Counted from the stretch's first letter, positions 1-12,075 are shown. The stretch: DNA of 64,000 nt from Xanthostigma xanthostigma (GCA_963575645.1 OY754467.1:22217001-22281000); one strand, 5' to 3'. Numbers and translations are program-made. The notes: generated by a model from the sequence alone, not told the origin.

Positions 1-300
1 GGATTGGGCTGAAATTTGGCACACAGATAGTTATTATGACGCAGGCATCCACTCAAACAGATTTTAAAAAGTGTAACGGGGGTTCAAAATTTGAATGGAG
101 AAATTATATAAGATTCAAAAATGCGCAAGATTACTCCTGTCAACAAATAAATAAACACGTGTTTTGTGCTTTTTCAAAAACAACCCCTTCAGAGGGTGAA
201 AAGAGCTAAATAGTTGAAAAATCAACCTGGGTGTCATTTTCAAGGTTTGTCGTCCCGTTGATCACGTGAATGTTATCAATTTTTAAATTTTTTAGGGGAG
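1..300 (-). repeat. Retroelement tail fragment, inverted copy of 54050-54420
   Basis: The reverse complement of this stretch can be followed through 54050-54420. Shared landmarks are the block with CAACCCCTTCAGAGGGTGAA, the CAACAAATAAATAAACA block and the GGATTGGGCTGAAATTTGGC block. The 54 kb copy still has a CTAGC-type head, so this is probably the 3' part of the same non-autonomous retroelement, cut by the window edge. The two copies are clearly diverged, so the insertion is old. The repeat relationship is seen directly; the retroelement class is inferred from the head of the sister copy. Confidence 0.65.
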
Positions 301-1400
301 TCTACGTCGAGAGAGGAGTAACTATGCCAAATAATGGAAATATATTCGTGTTTCGTTTCAATCGCGTGCGCAGCCGCGGGTAACGGATAGTTACATATAA
401 ATTTAAGAAAAAACATTGAATGAAGTCAAAGAATATGAAATGCAATTACATTCTGAAGTTTTGGTGAGTACAAAACGTTTAACACACTCGTTATAATACA
501 GAGCATTTAGAGAAAGGCATCTTTGCTGTGTGCTATGACTATCTACACAAAACCCTTCCCCATGTCCTCCGTTTGCCAATAATTTAAATATGCAAATACT
601 CCTAATTCGATTTTGCCTACTATTGCCTACTGTACAAGATTTATGTAAGCCATTTCATTGTCAAGACATATTTTATGCAGCAGCTAATTAAACTGTCTCT
701 TTTTGACTTGGTGTGTTGTAATTAAAAAAATTTACTAATTTATTTGACGATTTTTTGCTGCACGAGATAAATAGCGCATTTTGTAACAATATACTACTTA
801 ATTCATATAGTACAAAAAACTTAAAAGAAAAATTGTTTCACCTTCAAATAAAAAAAAAAAAACACCAAAAAGCGTTAACTTTTACTTCTACAACATTTTA
901 TGTATCTATGACCTACTCTCAATAAATTGGCGTCGATTTGAAAATTTTATTATTTTACGATTTTTAGTGGCTACTTTTTATGGAGCTTCAATAGAAAAAA
1001 AAGTTTTTACTGGAATCGGTTCGGTATTTTTTTTTGTAAATCAAATGTCAAGAAAGAAGTCGGTTAATTACATGCAAAGTACGTTTTCATCTTACAAATT
1101 TTTTTTTCAAAAAAATGATCAGTCTAAAAAAAACGTTGAAGAAAGAAAAAATATAAATGTTTAAATTATATAGTAGTTGTGATGAATGTCATTTAAAAAT
1201 AACCCTTTCTCATGACTGTATAGTGGTCACAAAATGACATACTTAACACTAGTGCTGTAAAGTAAAATAAGAAATGCGATATTACCAATTCAACAGTAAT
1301 ATCCATAAATGACCTATCAGTTACCATTAAAAGTATTTAACGATTTTCATAAGCAAACAAATAGGTCTAAAGTTGGAACTGTTAAAAATATTGAGTACTG
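301..1400. other. AT-rich stretch with no recognisable feature
   Basis: I see no coding exon, RNA gene or well-defined repeat here. Short open frames such as 967-1164 are lysine/phenylalanine-rich and follow A/T runs, so they are not treated as genes. Confidence 0.5.
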
Positions 1401-1404
1401 AAAA

Positions 1405-1900
1405 TTGTGAAAATCAGTTCTTTTATAACGGATATGTGCAACAAATACTAATTCTAGTGCGAAATTATATTATGACTTATGTGGTGCTCGTTTTATATAA
1501 AGAGGCACATCAGAGTATAATTAATAATTACGCACTGAATACACAGCCTATACTATTCGTAATTAAATTGGCGACAAAAATTATTTTTTGGTACGACACC
1601 CTACAAAATAGTTGCTTTTCTGGCCTGTATGGCGGTTGCAAAGTGACTATTTTTGTACTGGTGCGTTAAGTAAAAAAATATTTAATTTTACTGACAAAAT
1701 AGTAATATCTCTGTCACTTGCATTTTAAATCTATATTAGAAACAGAGGTATAAATATTCCACGTATAAATACAATATGACCAAATTAAACTCTCCAAATA
1801 TTACAAATATTCTTACCTATTATGATGCGAAAATCAACTATGATACGTGCAAAAAATGTAGTATGTATCTTGTAATGATATTATGACTCAAATCTTTAAA
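1405..1900 (+). repeat. Fragments of a dispersed non-coding repeat
   Basis: Two blocks (about 1405-1500 and 1840-1895) share the order AGCTATTTTAT-like, ACGTGCAAAAAAT-like and ATTATGACTCA-like motifs with 2845-2950, 4240-4300 and 33150-33265. No terminal structure can be defined, so the superfamily is unknown. The best copy is the one near 33.2 kb. Confidence 0.35.
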
Positions 1901-2844
1901 AATAATTCGTCGATAATTTTATTTACTGATATTATGACTCAGTTGGCTGTTAAAAAATGTTAGTCGCTCGTTTTAACATAATGTCACAACTTCGTATAAT
2001 ACATTTATTTATGAACGACGTACATAAAATACAATTCTTTTTAGTGACTAATTTTGAAAGCGGTTTAATTAAAAAAAAATTCTTTGACATTTAATACGAA
2101 ACATCTAAATTAAATATTTTCTTTTAATAGTATATTGTAACATTTAAAATTCATTTTTTAATTCTCATTAAAAATTACCAACGTATTAAATATCTAAGCT
2201 GAACATTAAAAAAACCGCGCAAAGTGAGGTCTTTTGTAAAATTTACATACTCTGCGTTTACGCTATTTAAAAACTAGAATTTTTATCACACAATACCACA
2301 AGCTTTACGCTTCTGTTGTAGTTCCATGTCAGTTACTACGCTTAGTAAGTATTATTTGACATAGAGCTTAACGAAACCACTGATTACTTGTCACGTAATT
2401 CCAACACACACATATACAGCAGCACAGTTACTACGTTTATACATGCACGTCGATTTGCAATTACATGATGCGCGTTTTTAAATTTAGGGATTAATCGAGG
2501 TCATTACAATGCGCAATAGAGTGTTTAATTGCAGTTCGCTTAAATCTCACTAAAACCGACTATAAAATGGATTGCACATGTACACGTAATAGTTTTAGAT
2601 TGAAAATTGTTATTTTCTGAAACTCGAGAATTAGTTTTACACCGATAAATTTGTATTTTTCTGGCCTAATAGAAAAACGTACAAATCTCGTACTTATATT
2701 TTAATATTTATATCAGCTGGTTAACTTATAGTGACTTGTTGAAGTAAAATTGTTGTTGTTTTTATTTTTTTTTTTTTTGTAATCTGCTATTAGAAGTAAC
2801 GTTTGCTCACAAGTGAACTGTCAAAAAGTTTATAATGAACTGAC
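1901..2844. other. AT-rich stretch with no recognisable feature
   Basis: Only A/T-rich low-complexity sequence is seen, including the T-run near 2765. There is no coding signal. Confidence 0.5.
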
Positions 2845-2950
2845 AATTAGCTATTTTATGGGAGTAACGTGCAAAAATATCACGTATACATCGTGCGTAA
2901 TGGTAATATAGCTCATGTGATTGCTAAAAATTTTTGACGTTCGTTTGAAC
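2845..2950 (+). repeat. Copy of the 33.2-kb dispersed repeat
   Basis: Contains AGCTATTTTATGGGAGTAAC, then GTGCAAAAATATCACGTATA, then a GTGCGTAATGGTAATAT block and a CTCATGTGATTG block, in the same order as at 33150-33265. It is diverged and lacks visible ends. Confidence 0.4.
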
Positions 2951-3641
2951 ATTATCTCAAATCCTGTCAGAATATAACCTATTTCGACACTAGGTAGTAT
3001 GTTTTTATATCTAGTTTGTAATGCATTCTATAAAGAATTATTGTCTTAATATAAACATTGAGAATATAAACATTAAGATTTTTAATAAAATAAAAGTATA
3101 AAATACTGCAATCGGCCATTTTAACTGAAACATCGAATGACGTCACGTTTTATATAAATCATTTAATTAGTTGATTTGTTATCTATTCGTGGTTTTGTGA
3201 TATTTTATAACACTTATATCCAAAGTTATTTTTGAGGATGTTAACTCACAGCTAAAGAAATTCATAATATTTTTACTACTAAGTACCTACTTTTAAGAAA
3301 ATATTTAATAAAAATCATATAATTAAGTAAAGTTACATACCTATCTACGAAATACCTCTGCACCACAACTCTACACCCATAAATACAACATATTATGTCA
3401 GTTGTCACTTAGACGTGACGTCACAAGTGAACGCCATGACATCTACGAGTGTTTTCGTGCCTAATTCAAAATAGAGACATAAAAATTCAACAATTTGCGT
3501 TAAAATTTAATTTATTACTGAAATAATGTTTTTTTTTTTGGAAATAGTAGACGTGTATCTATATTATAATTTATAGAACAGGATTTAAAATCTGTCATCA
3601 TGCCTATTATGTGGGTTGTTTAAGACAGCAACAGCTACTAT
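2951..3641. other. No feature recognised
   Basis: AT-rich sequence. A TGACGTCAC motif at about 3416 resembles a CRE half-consensus, but nothing nearby supports a promoter. Confidence 0.45.
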
Positions 3642-4103
3642 TAGTCAGAGTGTCCGTCGGCAAAAATTTTACTGACACATACTCTCCCCAAACTTTGTAT
3701 ATGACTTCATTAGGCCTAGTCTGACACCTATTTCCTCTATGACTTTTCTTGATTTTGGGGCGTTTTCCCTCTAAATTTTCCGAAAGATGTCGTTTTGACG
3801 ACATGTAAAAATTTATAGATACTGTTTGTTTTTTTTAATTAGATAGCTTAAAAACTCAACCAATGTTCGACATATTCGAGGTGTCAGACATTTTAAATGG
3901 TTCATGTTATTTGTCAGAGAACATTATTTTAGCGTTTTGGTTAAAGTTTTGACGACATCTTTTTGAAAATTTAGAGGGAAAACGCCCCACAATCAAGAAA
4001 AGTCATAGAGGAAGTAGGTGTCAGACTAGGCCTAATGAAGCCATATACAAAGTTTGGGGAGAGTATGTGTCAGTAAAATTTTTGCCGACGGGCACTCTGA
4101 CTA
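3642..4103. mobile_element. Palindromic MITE with TAGTCAGAGTG ends
   Basis: The left arm (3642-3803) and right arm (about 3950-4103) are reverse complements over about 155 bp. They share the CGTCGGCAAAAATTTTACTG block, the TAGGCCTAGTCTGACACCTA block and the GGGGCGTTTTCCCTCTAAAT block. The termini read TAGTCAGAGTG and CACTCTGACTA, compatible with a TA target duplication as in Tc1/mariner-type MITEs. The roughly 145-bp centre is unique AT-rich sequence. The open frame read across the left arm on the minus strand is only a translation of the repeat. Confidence 0.7.
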
Positions 4104-4239
4104 TATGTTCGTCTTTGTTGCTCAACTGGATTTAAATGGCAACTGACAGAGATATTACTATTGAATTGGCAAATTCAAATTACTTTTCTTTTACTTCACG
4201 GAGTAATGCGAAGAAGGGGCGTTTTACAACCGCTCTACA

Positions 4240-4300
4240 GACATGAAAAACAACTATTTTATGCAGGGTTCGTGCAAAAAATTTACTATATATCAAGCAA
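4240..4300 (+). repeat. Short fragment of the 33.2-kb dispersed repeat
   Basis: CTATTTTATGCAGGGTTCGT followed by GCAAAAAATTTACTATATAT parallels 33160-33205. It is a short, diverged match. Confidence 0.3.
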
Positions 4301-5514
4301 CTGTGAGTACCAAAATAATGTGTTTTTTGGATAAATACACTGCTGTTCACTGGATCACTACCAAGTTGGTTTAACGTAATACGAAACGCGAATTGAATGT
4401 CATGTTTCGGTATGCACATATAAACGTAGTGGCAGAATCACTTTATGCTGGTATTATGTACATGTAATATACTGTTACAATACAAATCTACATAATTTAA
4501 GCGTCGAGGTAGGTATACCAGTGTAGTATATTTTATAGTAACAACTCCCAGTAAATAGTGAGTTCATTGATCCAGTCTTGACCAAACATTTGCACTCTAA
4601 TTTATAGTATTTGAGGTCATAAAATAACTAGCTTATACCAGAATTTTGATGTTTATTAACATATTTTACACCATTTTTTTATTTGTAAGTTCTGAGAAAA
4701 GTATAGTTTTACTTTATTGCATTATGATAAGCAAATGTCCATGTTTACTCCCATAATATGCCCTCCCCCGCCTGAGCAAAATTCTGAATATCCCCTTAGG
4801 TATGGCCATTATAAAAATAAATATTGAACCTTTTTTTGACAAAAAATGACGTTTCAATAATTGTATTTGTTGTTTATTAGTGTTTAAATTTAGATATTCA
4901 AGTTCACTTCTGACTCGAATGCGGATAATGTTACTCATCGATCTGTCGTAAACCTAGAAATTGTTCAATGAGCGAAAAAACCAACCACATTTTACGTTTT
5001 AGATTCCGAATTTCTAAATCGTGGTTGATTTGAAACATCCTTAAGGCATTCAGGCACTCTAGGGTATTAAATACTAGCCAAAACACGAAATTGTGATTTG
5101 TGGTTGTTTACGAAACGTATTCTGGCAGTAATTTTTCACAATGTATTTGACAATCAAATATTTATTGTTGTGAGGGAAGTAACAACTTTGTAAACATATG
5201 TCCAGTCAGTAGTGACTTTTGAAGAAAAACTGAACTTATCGATTCAAATAATGACAGCAGTTCTTTTCTTGATAATTATCATTATGATGTGATTTTGTGT
5301 AAACTTAAAAAAGTTCAGCAACTTCCAATGAACAATCAGTCATTTTCTTCAGAGGACTATCCATTTTGCGTGTAGTAAAACAAATTTAAAAGAAAATGTT
5401 GATAGCTTCCTTGAAATGCATTTCTGTATTCCTTGGTTACGAAGTTCCCAACTAAATAAACTTAACCAGTAAATTTTAGTAATTAGTAAGGGTGGTCAAA
5501 ATTTTAGTATATAG
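4301..5514. other. No feature recognised
   Basis: No coding signal and no obvious inverted or tandem repeat. Short minus-strand open frames here (such as 4714-4938) have no recognisable domain. Confidence 0.45.
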
Positions 5515-5812
5515 CTTTCCTCCAACCAGAAATAAGTTCAAAAACTAAAACCCGACTACTGAAAAGTAACAAGCAAGAAAATATTCTCATCTGAGGATAG
5601 CCGTGTACATATGCCACCTACTCTAACAAAACAATACATTTTAACAGTAGTAAGCGACGATCATAAGCTCTAGGGCAAAGTGCATCACACCTTATTTATC
5701 AAAAGCGGATGAATAGTTTAGGCGCTGCGGTGAAACATCCGTAAATACAAACATACATACATAAACTCATAACCCTTCCTTTTAGCTTCGCCGTAGTCGG
5801 GTAAAAAGGCAC
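5515..5812 (-). repeat. P-family repeat, compact copy with an empty MITE site
   Basis: Minus-strand copy of the composite repeat at 62275-63130. Shared landmarks are AAAACCCGACTACTGAAAAG, AATATTCTCATCTGAGGATA, GCGACGATCATAAGCTCTAG and the tail with CTAAACTATTCATCCG and CCCGACTACGGCGAAGC (minus strand). No coding sequence is visible. At 5624-5626 it carries TAA (TTA on the other strand) exactly where the 62.9-kb copy holds a 124-bp insertion, so it preserves the pre-insertion state. The ending in CGCCTAAACTATTCATCCG resembles tails of insect non-LTR-derived repeats; this class assignment is an inference. Confidence 0.65.
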
Positions 5813-6606
5813 ACTAGGCACCGGCCTAGGGCAGCACGACATAGGGGCATCATAGTATTGTATGACCAATTCATGAAAACCTTAATGACATTTCTTTTGA
5901 ATCAAATATAAAAAATAGTAGAACATTAGAAAGTGAAACAAACATATTACAAGAAGACGATCCTGCACAATGAACCAAAATAACAAAAAGAGAAAAACTA
6001 AAGCACCGTTTACTATAGAAATCCAGAGCACCAGAAAGTTAAATCCGGCGCTGCCACAGGCCAATTCAGTTGTAAGCTGTTATGAATGACTGTAGCCAAA
6101 TCGCACAATGTGTGGATAAAGCCCACAATAAAATATGTATATGAATTTCGTGTTTTGATATTTTTTATTAATAGTTCAAAATGCATTTTGGTCGCTTCTT
6201 TGCGCAATGAGCTATTTAGATAATTGAGATATACATATTAACTAAATCCAAACGAGTCTATGAATGCCTTATAATAGACGTCGATATAAAATATCTATTT
6301 GCTATAGCTATGTAAGTATAGGTTTATCGAGAAGCACGTGCGACTAGACTACTTTTTGTGGCACGGTAGCTCGGTCAATAACATCCACGTGTACCTTTGA
6401 ACTCATAACATTAGCTAATACATTTCAATGCATTATTTGTATCTAAAAAAATACTGACCGAAAATGTTCATGTTACACTTTTGTGCTGTACTTGAAAAAA
6501 ATTGAATTAATTCGATTTAAATTTTTTTTTTTTAAATCAGTAGGTACTAATAATAATTTTTACGTAATTGTAGTGAGCGATATTTTATATTTTATGTGAT
6601 ATACTT
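5813..6606. other. No feature recognised
   Basis: AT-rich sequence with no domain-bearing frame. Minus-strand frames at 5882-6207 are hydrophobic low-complexity translations of A/T runs. Confidence 0.45.
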
Positions 6607-7815
6607 ATATTCAAAGCAATGGCACGTCAATCCGGTGTCGGAGAGGCAACCGGATGGCGAGTGGTAATCTGGGCCTATGAGTGGTGCAGAACCCCCTGGT
6701 AGCGGCCAAAGTGACCCCAAATGGACGGGGGCGGCGATATGGGGGTGGGGAAAAATCGAAAAATGTTTGAAAAGGCAACCGGATAAAAATGCGGTTGCAT
6801 TAAAGGAAATACCCTAATTATATAATAAATTTTTTTTGCCATCCGAACCACGCGGGCCGTTTTTGCACTAGCGAATAAAAAAAAAATAAAAAAAAAACTG
6901 AAAAGGCAACCGCTTCAAAATTAGTGAGCATACTTATTGACACCACCAAACGTTGGAAAAAAATTGCCATCCGATCCTGATGGGCAGTTTCGGAGAAACA
7001 ACCCCTCAAAGTCGCCGAAAAACCGTTATTTTCGATTTTTTCAACAATAAGTAAAAAAAACACACTAAAAATTGTTCAAATCGGATGGCATTCGAAATTT
7101 ATACTGTCCTAAGTACAAATAATAGTGTGAATCAATGCCATCCGATTTTGATTAAATTTACCCCTATTTAGCCAACCCCCAAAACTCAATAACAATAAAA
7201 ATAATGCCATACGCTGCATAAAATTGTTGTTTTCATGAGTTTTGGGGGTGGCTAAATAGGGGTAAATTTAATCGAAATGGATGGCATTGATACACACTAT
7301 TATTTGTACTTAGGACAGTATAAATTTCGAATGCCATCCGATTTGAACAATTTTTAGTGTGTTTTTTTTACTTATTGTTGAAAAAATCGAAAAAAAGTGT
7401 TTTTCGGCGACTTTGAAGGGTTGTTTCTCCGAAACTGCCCATCAGGATCGGATGGCAATTTTTTTCCAACGTTTGGTGGTGTCAATAAGTATGCTCACTA
7501 ATTTTGAAGCGGTTGCTTTTTCAGTTTTTTTTTAATTTTTTTTTCATTCGCTAGTGCAAAAACGGCCCGCGTGGTTCGGATGGCAAAAAAAAATTATTAT
7601 ATAATTAGGGTATTTCCTTCAATGCAACCGCATTTTTATCCGGTTGCCTTTTCAAACATTTTTCGATTTTGCCCCACCCCCATATCGCCGCCCCCGTCCA
7701 TTTGGGGTCACTTTGGCCGCTACCAGGGGGTTCTGCACCACTCATAGGCCCAGATTACCACTCGCCATCCGGTTGCCTCTCCGACACCGGATTGACGTGC
7801 CATTGCTTTGAATAT
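6607..7815. mobile_element. 1.2-kb near-perfect palindrome (fold-back element)
   Basis: Arms 6607-7188 and about 7236-7815 are reverse complements over about 580 bp with only scattered differences, around a loop of about 47 bp. Outer ends read ATATTCAAAGCAATGGCACG and its complement. The arms are studded with CCATCCG/CGGATGG and CAACCGG/CCGGTTG words, a composition unlike the flanks, with a GC-rich outer 150 bp. There is no open frame of note. It could be a snap-back DNA element or a head-to-head pair of one repeat. A transcript across it would form a very long hairpin. The structure is seen directly; the mobile origin is inferred. Confidence 0.8.
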
Positions 7816-7843
7816 TAGTATGTATTTTCATAAGTGTTGCTTA

Positions 7844-8312
7844 GCTTCCTGCTATAAAAAAAACAAACACTTTTTCAAAAAAATTGGGAAGTTATTGTTT
7901 ATTCTGACTATTTTGGTGATGATGTCCCTGTAGGGCTGTATGTGTCTGCGTATTTAAACCTCTTATTATCTTTGAACGGAGTGTCCGATTGAAACGTGGT
8001 TTACGGCATCTGACGTGACTTTGCCCAACTTAGATTTCCTGAAAATTTAGAATGATTCGGCCCAATGAATTTTGCGAAACCTCAAAAATACAAGTTTCAA
8101 AAATTTTTAGAAATTTGTTTTTTTAGAATATTTTCTAAACTACTAAACCGATTAAATCCAAAATATAATCAGTTTTTCACCTGAAAAAAAACACTGAGTC
8201 GATTGTCGCAAATCGCATCAAAATTGGTTCATTTGTTCAAGAGATATCGTTAACGTAATATTCGTAGGAAAGTGTTTAAGCGTTTCGAACTCGAAAATAG
8301 TGGGAAGTTTCA
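7844..8312 (-). mobile_element. S-family MITE, copy 1 (inverted)
   Basis: Ends GCTTCCTGCTAT and AGTGGGAAGTTT match the AACTTCCCGCT...AGCGGGAAGTT ends of the copies at 9365 and 27692, in opposite orientation. Internal shared blocks include GGAGTGTCCGATTGAAACG and AAACTACTAAACCGATTAA. It lies 28 bp from the large palindrome. Non-coding. Confidence 0.7.
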
Positions 8313-8379
8313 GAGATGGCCAGCAGGGTCACACTTTTTTCCAAATTTTTTGTCTATGCACTCGTATTTTTTTTATTTT

Positions 8380-8565
8380 TCAGAAGAATTTTATTCAACT
8401 GTATTTTGAGATGTTCTATGTATTTCTGTAATACGGATGGAATAAAGGAAATTATTATTATTATATGGTAAAAGGGGTTAGGTTGAAAAACAGCCAGTGG
8501 CTGAACCTAGCCTTTCAGTGCTTTATTCTGGTACAAATAAAGATTATTTGTTATTATTATTTGGT
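8380..8565 (+). repeat. LINE 3'-end fragments with ATT-repeat tails
   Basis: Two consecutive tails are seen: GGAATAAAGGAAATTATTAT at about 8440, then a block from 8467 with GGTTGAAAAACAGCCAGTGG that ends CAAATAAAGATTATTTG plus ATT repeats. The second matches 23745-23838, which follows a recognisable reverse-transcriptase C-terminus, so this is probably the 3' UTR of the same LINE family with the coding part lost. Confidence 0.55.
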
Positions 8566-9194
8566 ACTGCAGACAGATATTATATTTGTAGTAATTTTGG
8601 ATATGTGATACAATTTAAAATTTTTTAATGAAAAAACACGTTGACAGAAAAATCTGTTTTTAAAAAGTAATTTTTAACCTTTTTTAAAAAGGTTATTTGT
8701 TTCAAGACTTAGTTTGATTTTAACGAAATTTAGTCTACATGTTGGAATCGACCACCGTACGAAAACTGATTCAGTTTTAGTAGTTGATAAAGGTTTTTGG
8801 GTCCAGGAAATACTTAAAAAAAATCAGAATGGCATCAAAATGAAAATTAACTCTTAAGTAAAGATTAAACTACGAGGGAAAATTTTGACCAAAATCGGAA
8901 TAACAGGACCGGACTTCCAAATTTAAAAAAACAGTTTTTTTTTTAAATTTTGTTCTCTTAATTTTGTGCGTAATTATAGACTGAAAATCTACTGACGGCA
9001 TGCTATTTTGGAATTTTTAAAATATCTTACATCCTGCATTGGACAATCTAATCTTGAAAAGAAAAAAAAAATTGTTTCCAGATTCAAAATTGATCAAAAT
9101 ATTTGATAATTGGCTCGATTGATAGCTGTTTGATTAATAATACCTAACAAAAGAAACAACAATTGGTCTCATTATCTATTTAATTTTTAATTTA
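8566..9194. other. No feature recognised
   Basis: A/T-rich sequence. Phrases such as GGACCGGACTTCC at about 8907 recall retroelement tails, but no copy relationship within the window could be established. Confidence 0.4.
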
Positions 9195-9204
9195 TAACTT
9201 CACA

Positions 9205-9250
9205 TTACAACGTTTCGGCCATCTCGGCTGAAGCCATGGCCCTCTTTAGA
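9205..9250 (-). other. CGAAACG-hairpin motif
   Basis: On the minus strand GGCCATGGCTTCAGCCGAGA is followed by TGGCCGAAACGTTG, so a GGCCA/TGGCC stem sits directly before GAAACG. This resembles the stem II-GAAA part of a hammerhead fold, but there is no CTGANGA at the expected place. Weak alone; listed because better examples occur at 29.1, 50.3 and 55.3 kb. Confidence 0.3.
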
Positions 9251-9364
9251 TATAGTATTTAAAAAATTTCTATAATTTAACAATAAAATCTGTCGTCTCG
9301 CATCCACTCAACAATTTTTGCTGACAAGCTTTCGCAGCAAAAACGTCAGCAAAAATTCTTCCTG

Positions 9365-10131
9365 AAACTTCCCGCTTTTTTCGAGTTCAAAACGATTAAA
9401 AGTATATAAAATAAATATCGCAAGAACTTTATTTTTTAAGTCTTCGAGTTTAATAAAAAAAAAACACTTTCTTACGAATTTTTCGTTCACGGTATCTCGT
9501 GAACAAACGAATCGGTGTTAATGCGGTTTGCGGCAATCGACGCAGTTTTTTATGCTAAGAAAGTAATTTATTACAAAATAAATCGATCTGATAAGAATTT
9601 TACGAGCAATTGAAAAAAAAAATACTTCTTTACGAATTTTTCGTTTTGGTATATCTTGAACAAATATACCCATTTTAATGCGGTTTACGGAAATCGACAA
9701 AGTTTTATTTGACGAGAAGAGGTGATTAGATTTTGGAAGTAATCGGTTTAGTAGTTTAGAAAATATTCCAAAAAAAAGTTTCTAAACATTTTTGAAACTT
9801 GTGTTTTTGACATTCCTCAAAATCCTTTAGGCCGAATCGTTCCAAAGTTTCAGAAAATCTAAGTTCAGCAAAGTCACGTCAGATGCCGCAAATCGCGTTT
9901 CAATCGGACACTCCGTTCAAAACTAATAAGAGGTTTACATACGTACGCACACATGCATATACACGCATTCATACAGCACTACGAACATCATCGCCAAAAT
10001 AGTCAGAATAGCTTTCCCAGACCAACAAAACGTCGTGATCTGACGAAAACTCGATTTTTGAAAATCGAGGTGAAAACAATAACTTCCAGACTTTTTTGAA
10101 AAAAACATTGATTTTTTTACAGCGGGAAGTT
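9365..10131 (+). mobile_element. S-family MITE, copy 2, with internal duplication
   Basis: Begins AACTTCCCGCTTTTTTCGAG and ends ACAGCGGGAAGTT, with the same internal order as the copy at 27692-28252. It is about 200 bp longer because the block with TTACGAATTTTTCG and a following GCGGTTT-GC-CGG-AATCGAC-type stretch occurs twice (about 9470-9545 and 9630-9705), diverged. The frames at 9308-9700 and 9969-10157 lie in this non-coding element. Confidence 0.7.
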
Positions 10132-10959
10132 AAAAATGCGATCTGTACCCGGACCATAATATGGTATTGTTATCGGAACTAGACGTGTGTGCAAAATTTC
10201 AACTCTACCGGTTAAATGGAAGTGGATGTACATTTGATTACAATATTTGATGATAATTAGTTATCTTGCGGTGAAACTAATATAAATAAAATTGTTTAAA
10301 ATAAGGACAACTGAATCATTCGTCATGAATGGACTGTGCTAGAAAGTCAGTTAGCTTTTAAGTCAAGTCTTAAAATCAAACTTGTTTCAAATCCTGTAAA
10401 AAGTTTATTTTCAAGTTCATAGCTACTACACTTAATAATGTCAATAGAAAACCTAAATTATGTTTCTTTTTAATAATTTCTACCTATTCATTATGTAAAC
10501 TAAGTGTTATGTAGGAAATTAGCAAAGACCAACAATGAAAAACGAGACAATAGTAAGGAAAAGACAATGAGAATGGTTCTGAATGCGAAGACGTTATATC
10601 CTACAAAAATTGAAATCCCTGAAATATACCTTTTACATATTATCCTCTCCTTTTTTTAATATTCACGTGACGTAATGCCCTATACAGTTCTTTTTTTATT
10701 ATAGCTGAAGGCGTTTTAATGTAACCGTGAAGCTAATCTAGATATACTACATATTCTGCCGTATTTGTTTTAAACAATGGTCACACTAGAATTTATAACA
10801 GCGACCGTAATAGAGCTGAAAATATTATTTTTGCAATAAAAATAATACCTGCAATGAAACAAAATCGAAATGAATGAACCTTTGAACGAGAATTTAATAC
10901 AGAATGTTCATTGTATCTATTAATTATTTTTTAACGAGTTTTTTGACAGTAATCTCTCC
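10132..10959. other. No feature recognised
   Basis: AT-rich sequence without coding or repeat structure that I can support. Confidence 0.45.
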
Positions 10960-11230
10960 CTCTCTATAGGTATATATTATGAATATTAAAAAGTACGCTT
11001 CTCGGTCTGTCTGTCCGTTTGTACGCTTATGACTCGAGAACAACTGATCTAATTTACAAGAATATTTTTAACATTTTTCAAAAAAAGGGTAGCTACTGGT
11101 TTCGGTCTGATTTTCAAAAACTGAATGTTCACAAGATCTGTATGTTTTGTGGTCCTAGGAAGCCATTCTGATTAATTTTGGATGGACGCCCGTAGGTGTG
11201 TGGTGTGTGCATGTGTAAAGAAATTTTTGT
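10960..11230 (+). repeat. Probable degenerate retroelement tail
   Basis: Contains CGGTCTGTCTGTCCGTTTGT followed by ACTCGAGAACAACTGATCTA, the kind of phrase common near the 3' ends of insect non-LTR elements. No second copy was found in the window, so the call rests on resemblance only. Confidence 0.3.
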
Positions 11231-11770
11231 CGTACGTATTCGAAAGAATTTACCTATTGAGACTTAGATCTGATAAGATTTTGGATTCAATCAGTCAAGT
11301 GATTTGAACATTATTCAAAAATAAGAATAATATTTTTTCACGTCTTGTCCCATAACTTTTAATCTACTTGACTGATTAGTCACAAAATTTAATAAGATTG
11401 AAGTCCTGAATAGCCCTTTGAATTGCCGAAAGATTTACTGAAATTGGTTGATTGGTTTAAAAAATACTGCAACCGGTGAGATTAAGAGAGTACCTACTTG
11501 TCCACCCTCATCGAAAGCTGTTTGTGTCTGGTTCCTTTTCCTGTGGGCCAGAACTTTCATAAAATAACTGTACTGTTTTTATTAAATAATGAAATTAATT
11601 GAGATCAATTAACTTAGTATTTTTGAGCTTAAAGAGCTCAAAAACACATAGATACGAGCCAGAAAATAATGATAAGTTCGCAGGATGAACCGTCGTCAAT
11701 TGAAATCATAGGCGAGGTACTATAAATAATGGCATGGCGACTAATATTAACAGTGCGCTCACAAATATTT

Positions 11771-12075
11771 GGGGGGAGTTCCTTAAAAAACAATTACGGG
11801 GTTTTATCGATGCGATGGTGTCTTTTTTGCGCAGTAAAAAGGAGAGGGCGTTTAGGGGGAGTTCTTGAAAACACAATTACGGGGTCGTGTCGATGCGATG
11901 GTGTTTTGTTTGCGCAGTAAAAAGGGGGGGTGTTTGGGGGGATTTTTTTAAAAAACAATTACGGGATCGTGTCGATGATATGGCGTTTCTTTTTGCACAG
12001 TAGAAAAGGGAGGGCGTTTGGGGGAGTTCTTTAAAAACAATTACGGGGTTGTATCGATGCGATGGCGTTTTTATA
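11771..12075 (+). repeat. 83-bp minisatellite, about 3.7 units
   Basis: The block GGGGGAGTTCTTTAAAAACA, then ATTACGGGGT, TCGATGCGATGG and TTGCGCAGTAAAAAGG recurs with starts near 11772, 11855, 11937 and 12020, a period of about 83 bp. Units differ by several substitutions and short indels. The plus-strand frame at 11729-11920 is a translation of the array. The same unit recurs at 24430-24600. Confidence 0.85.
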
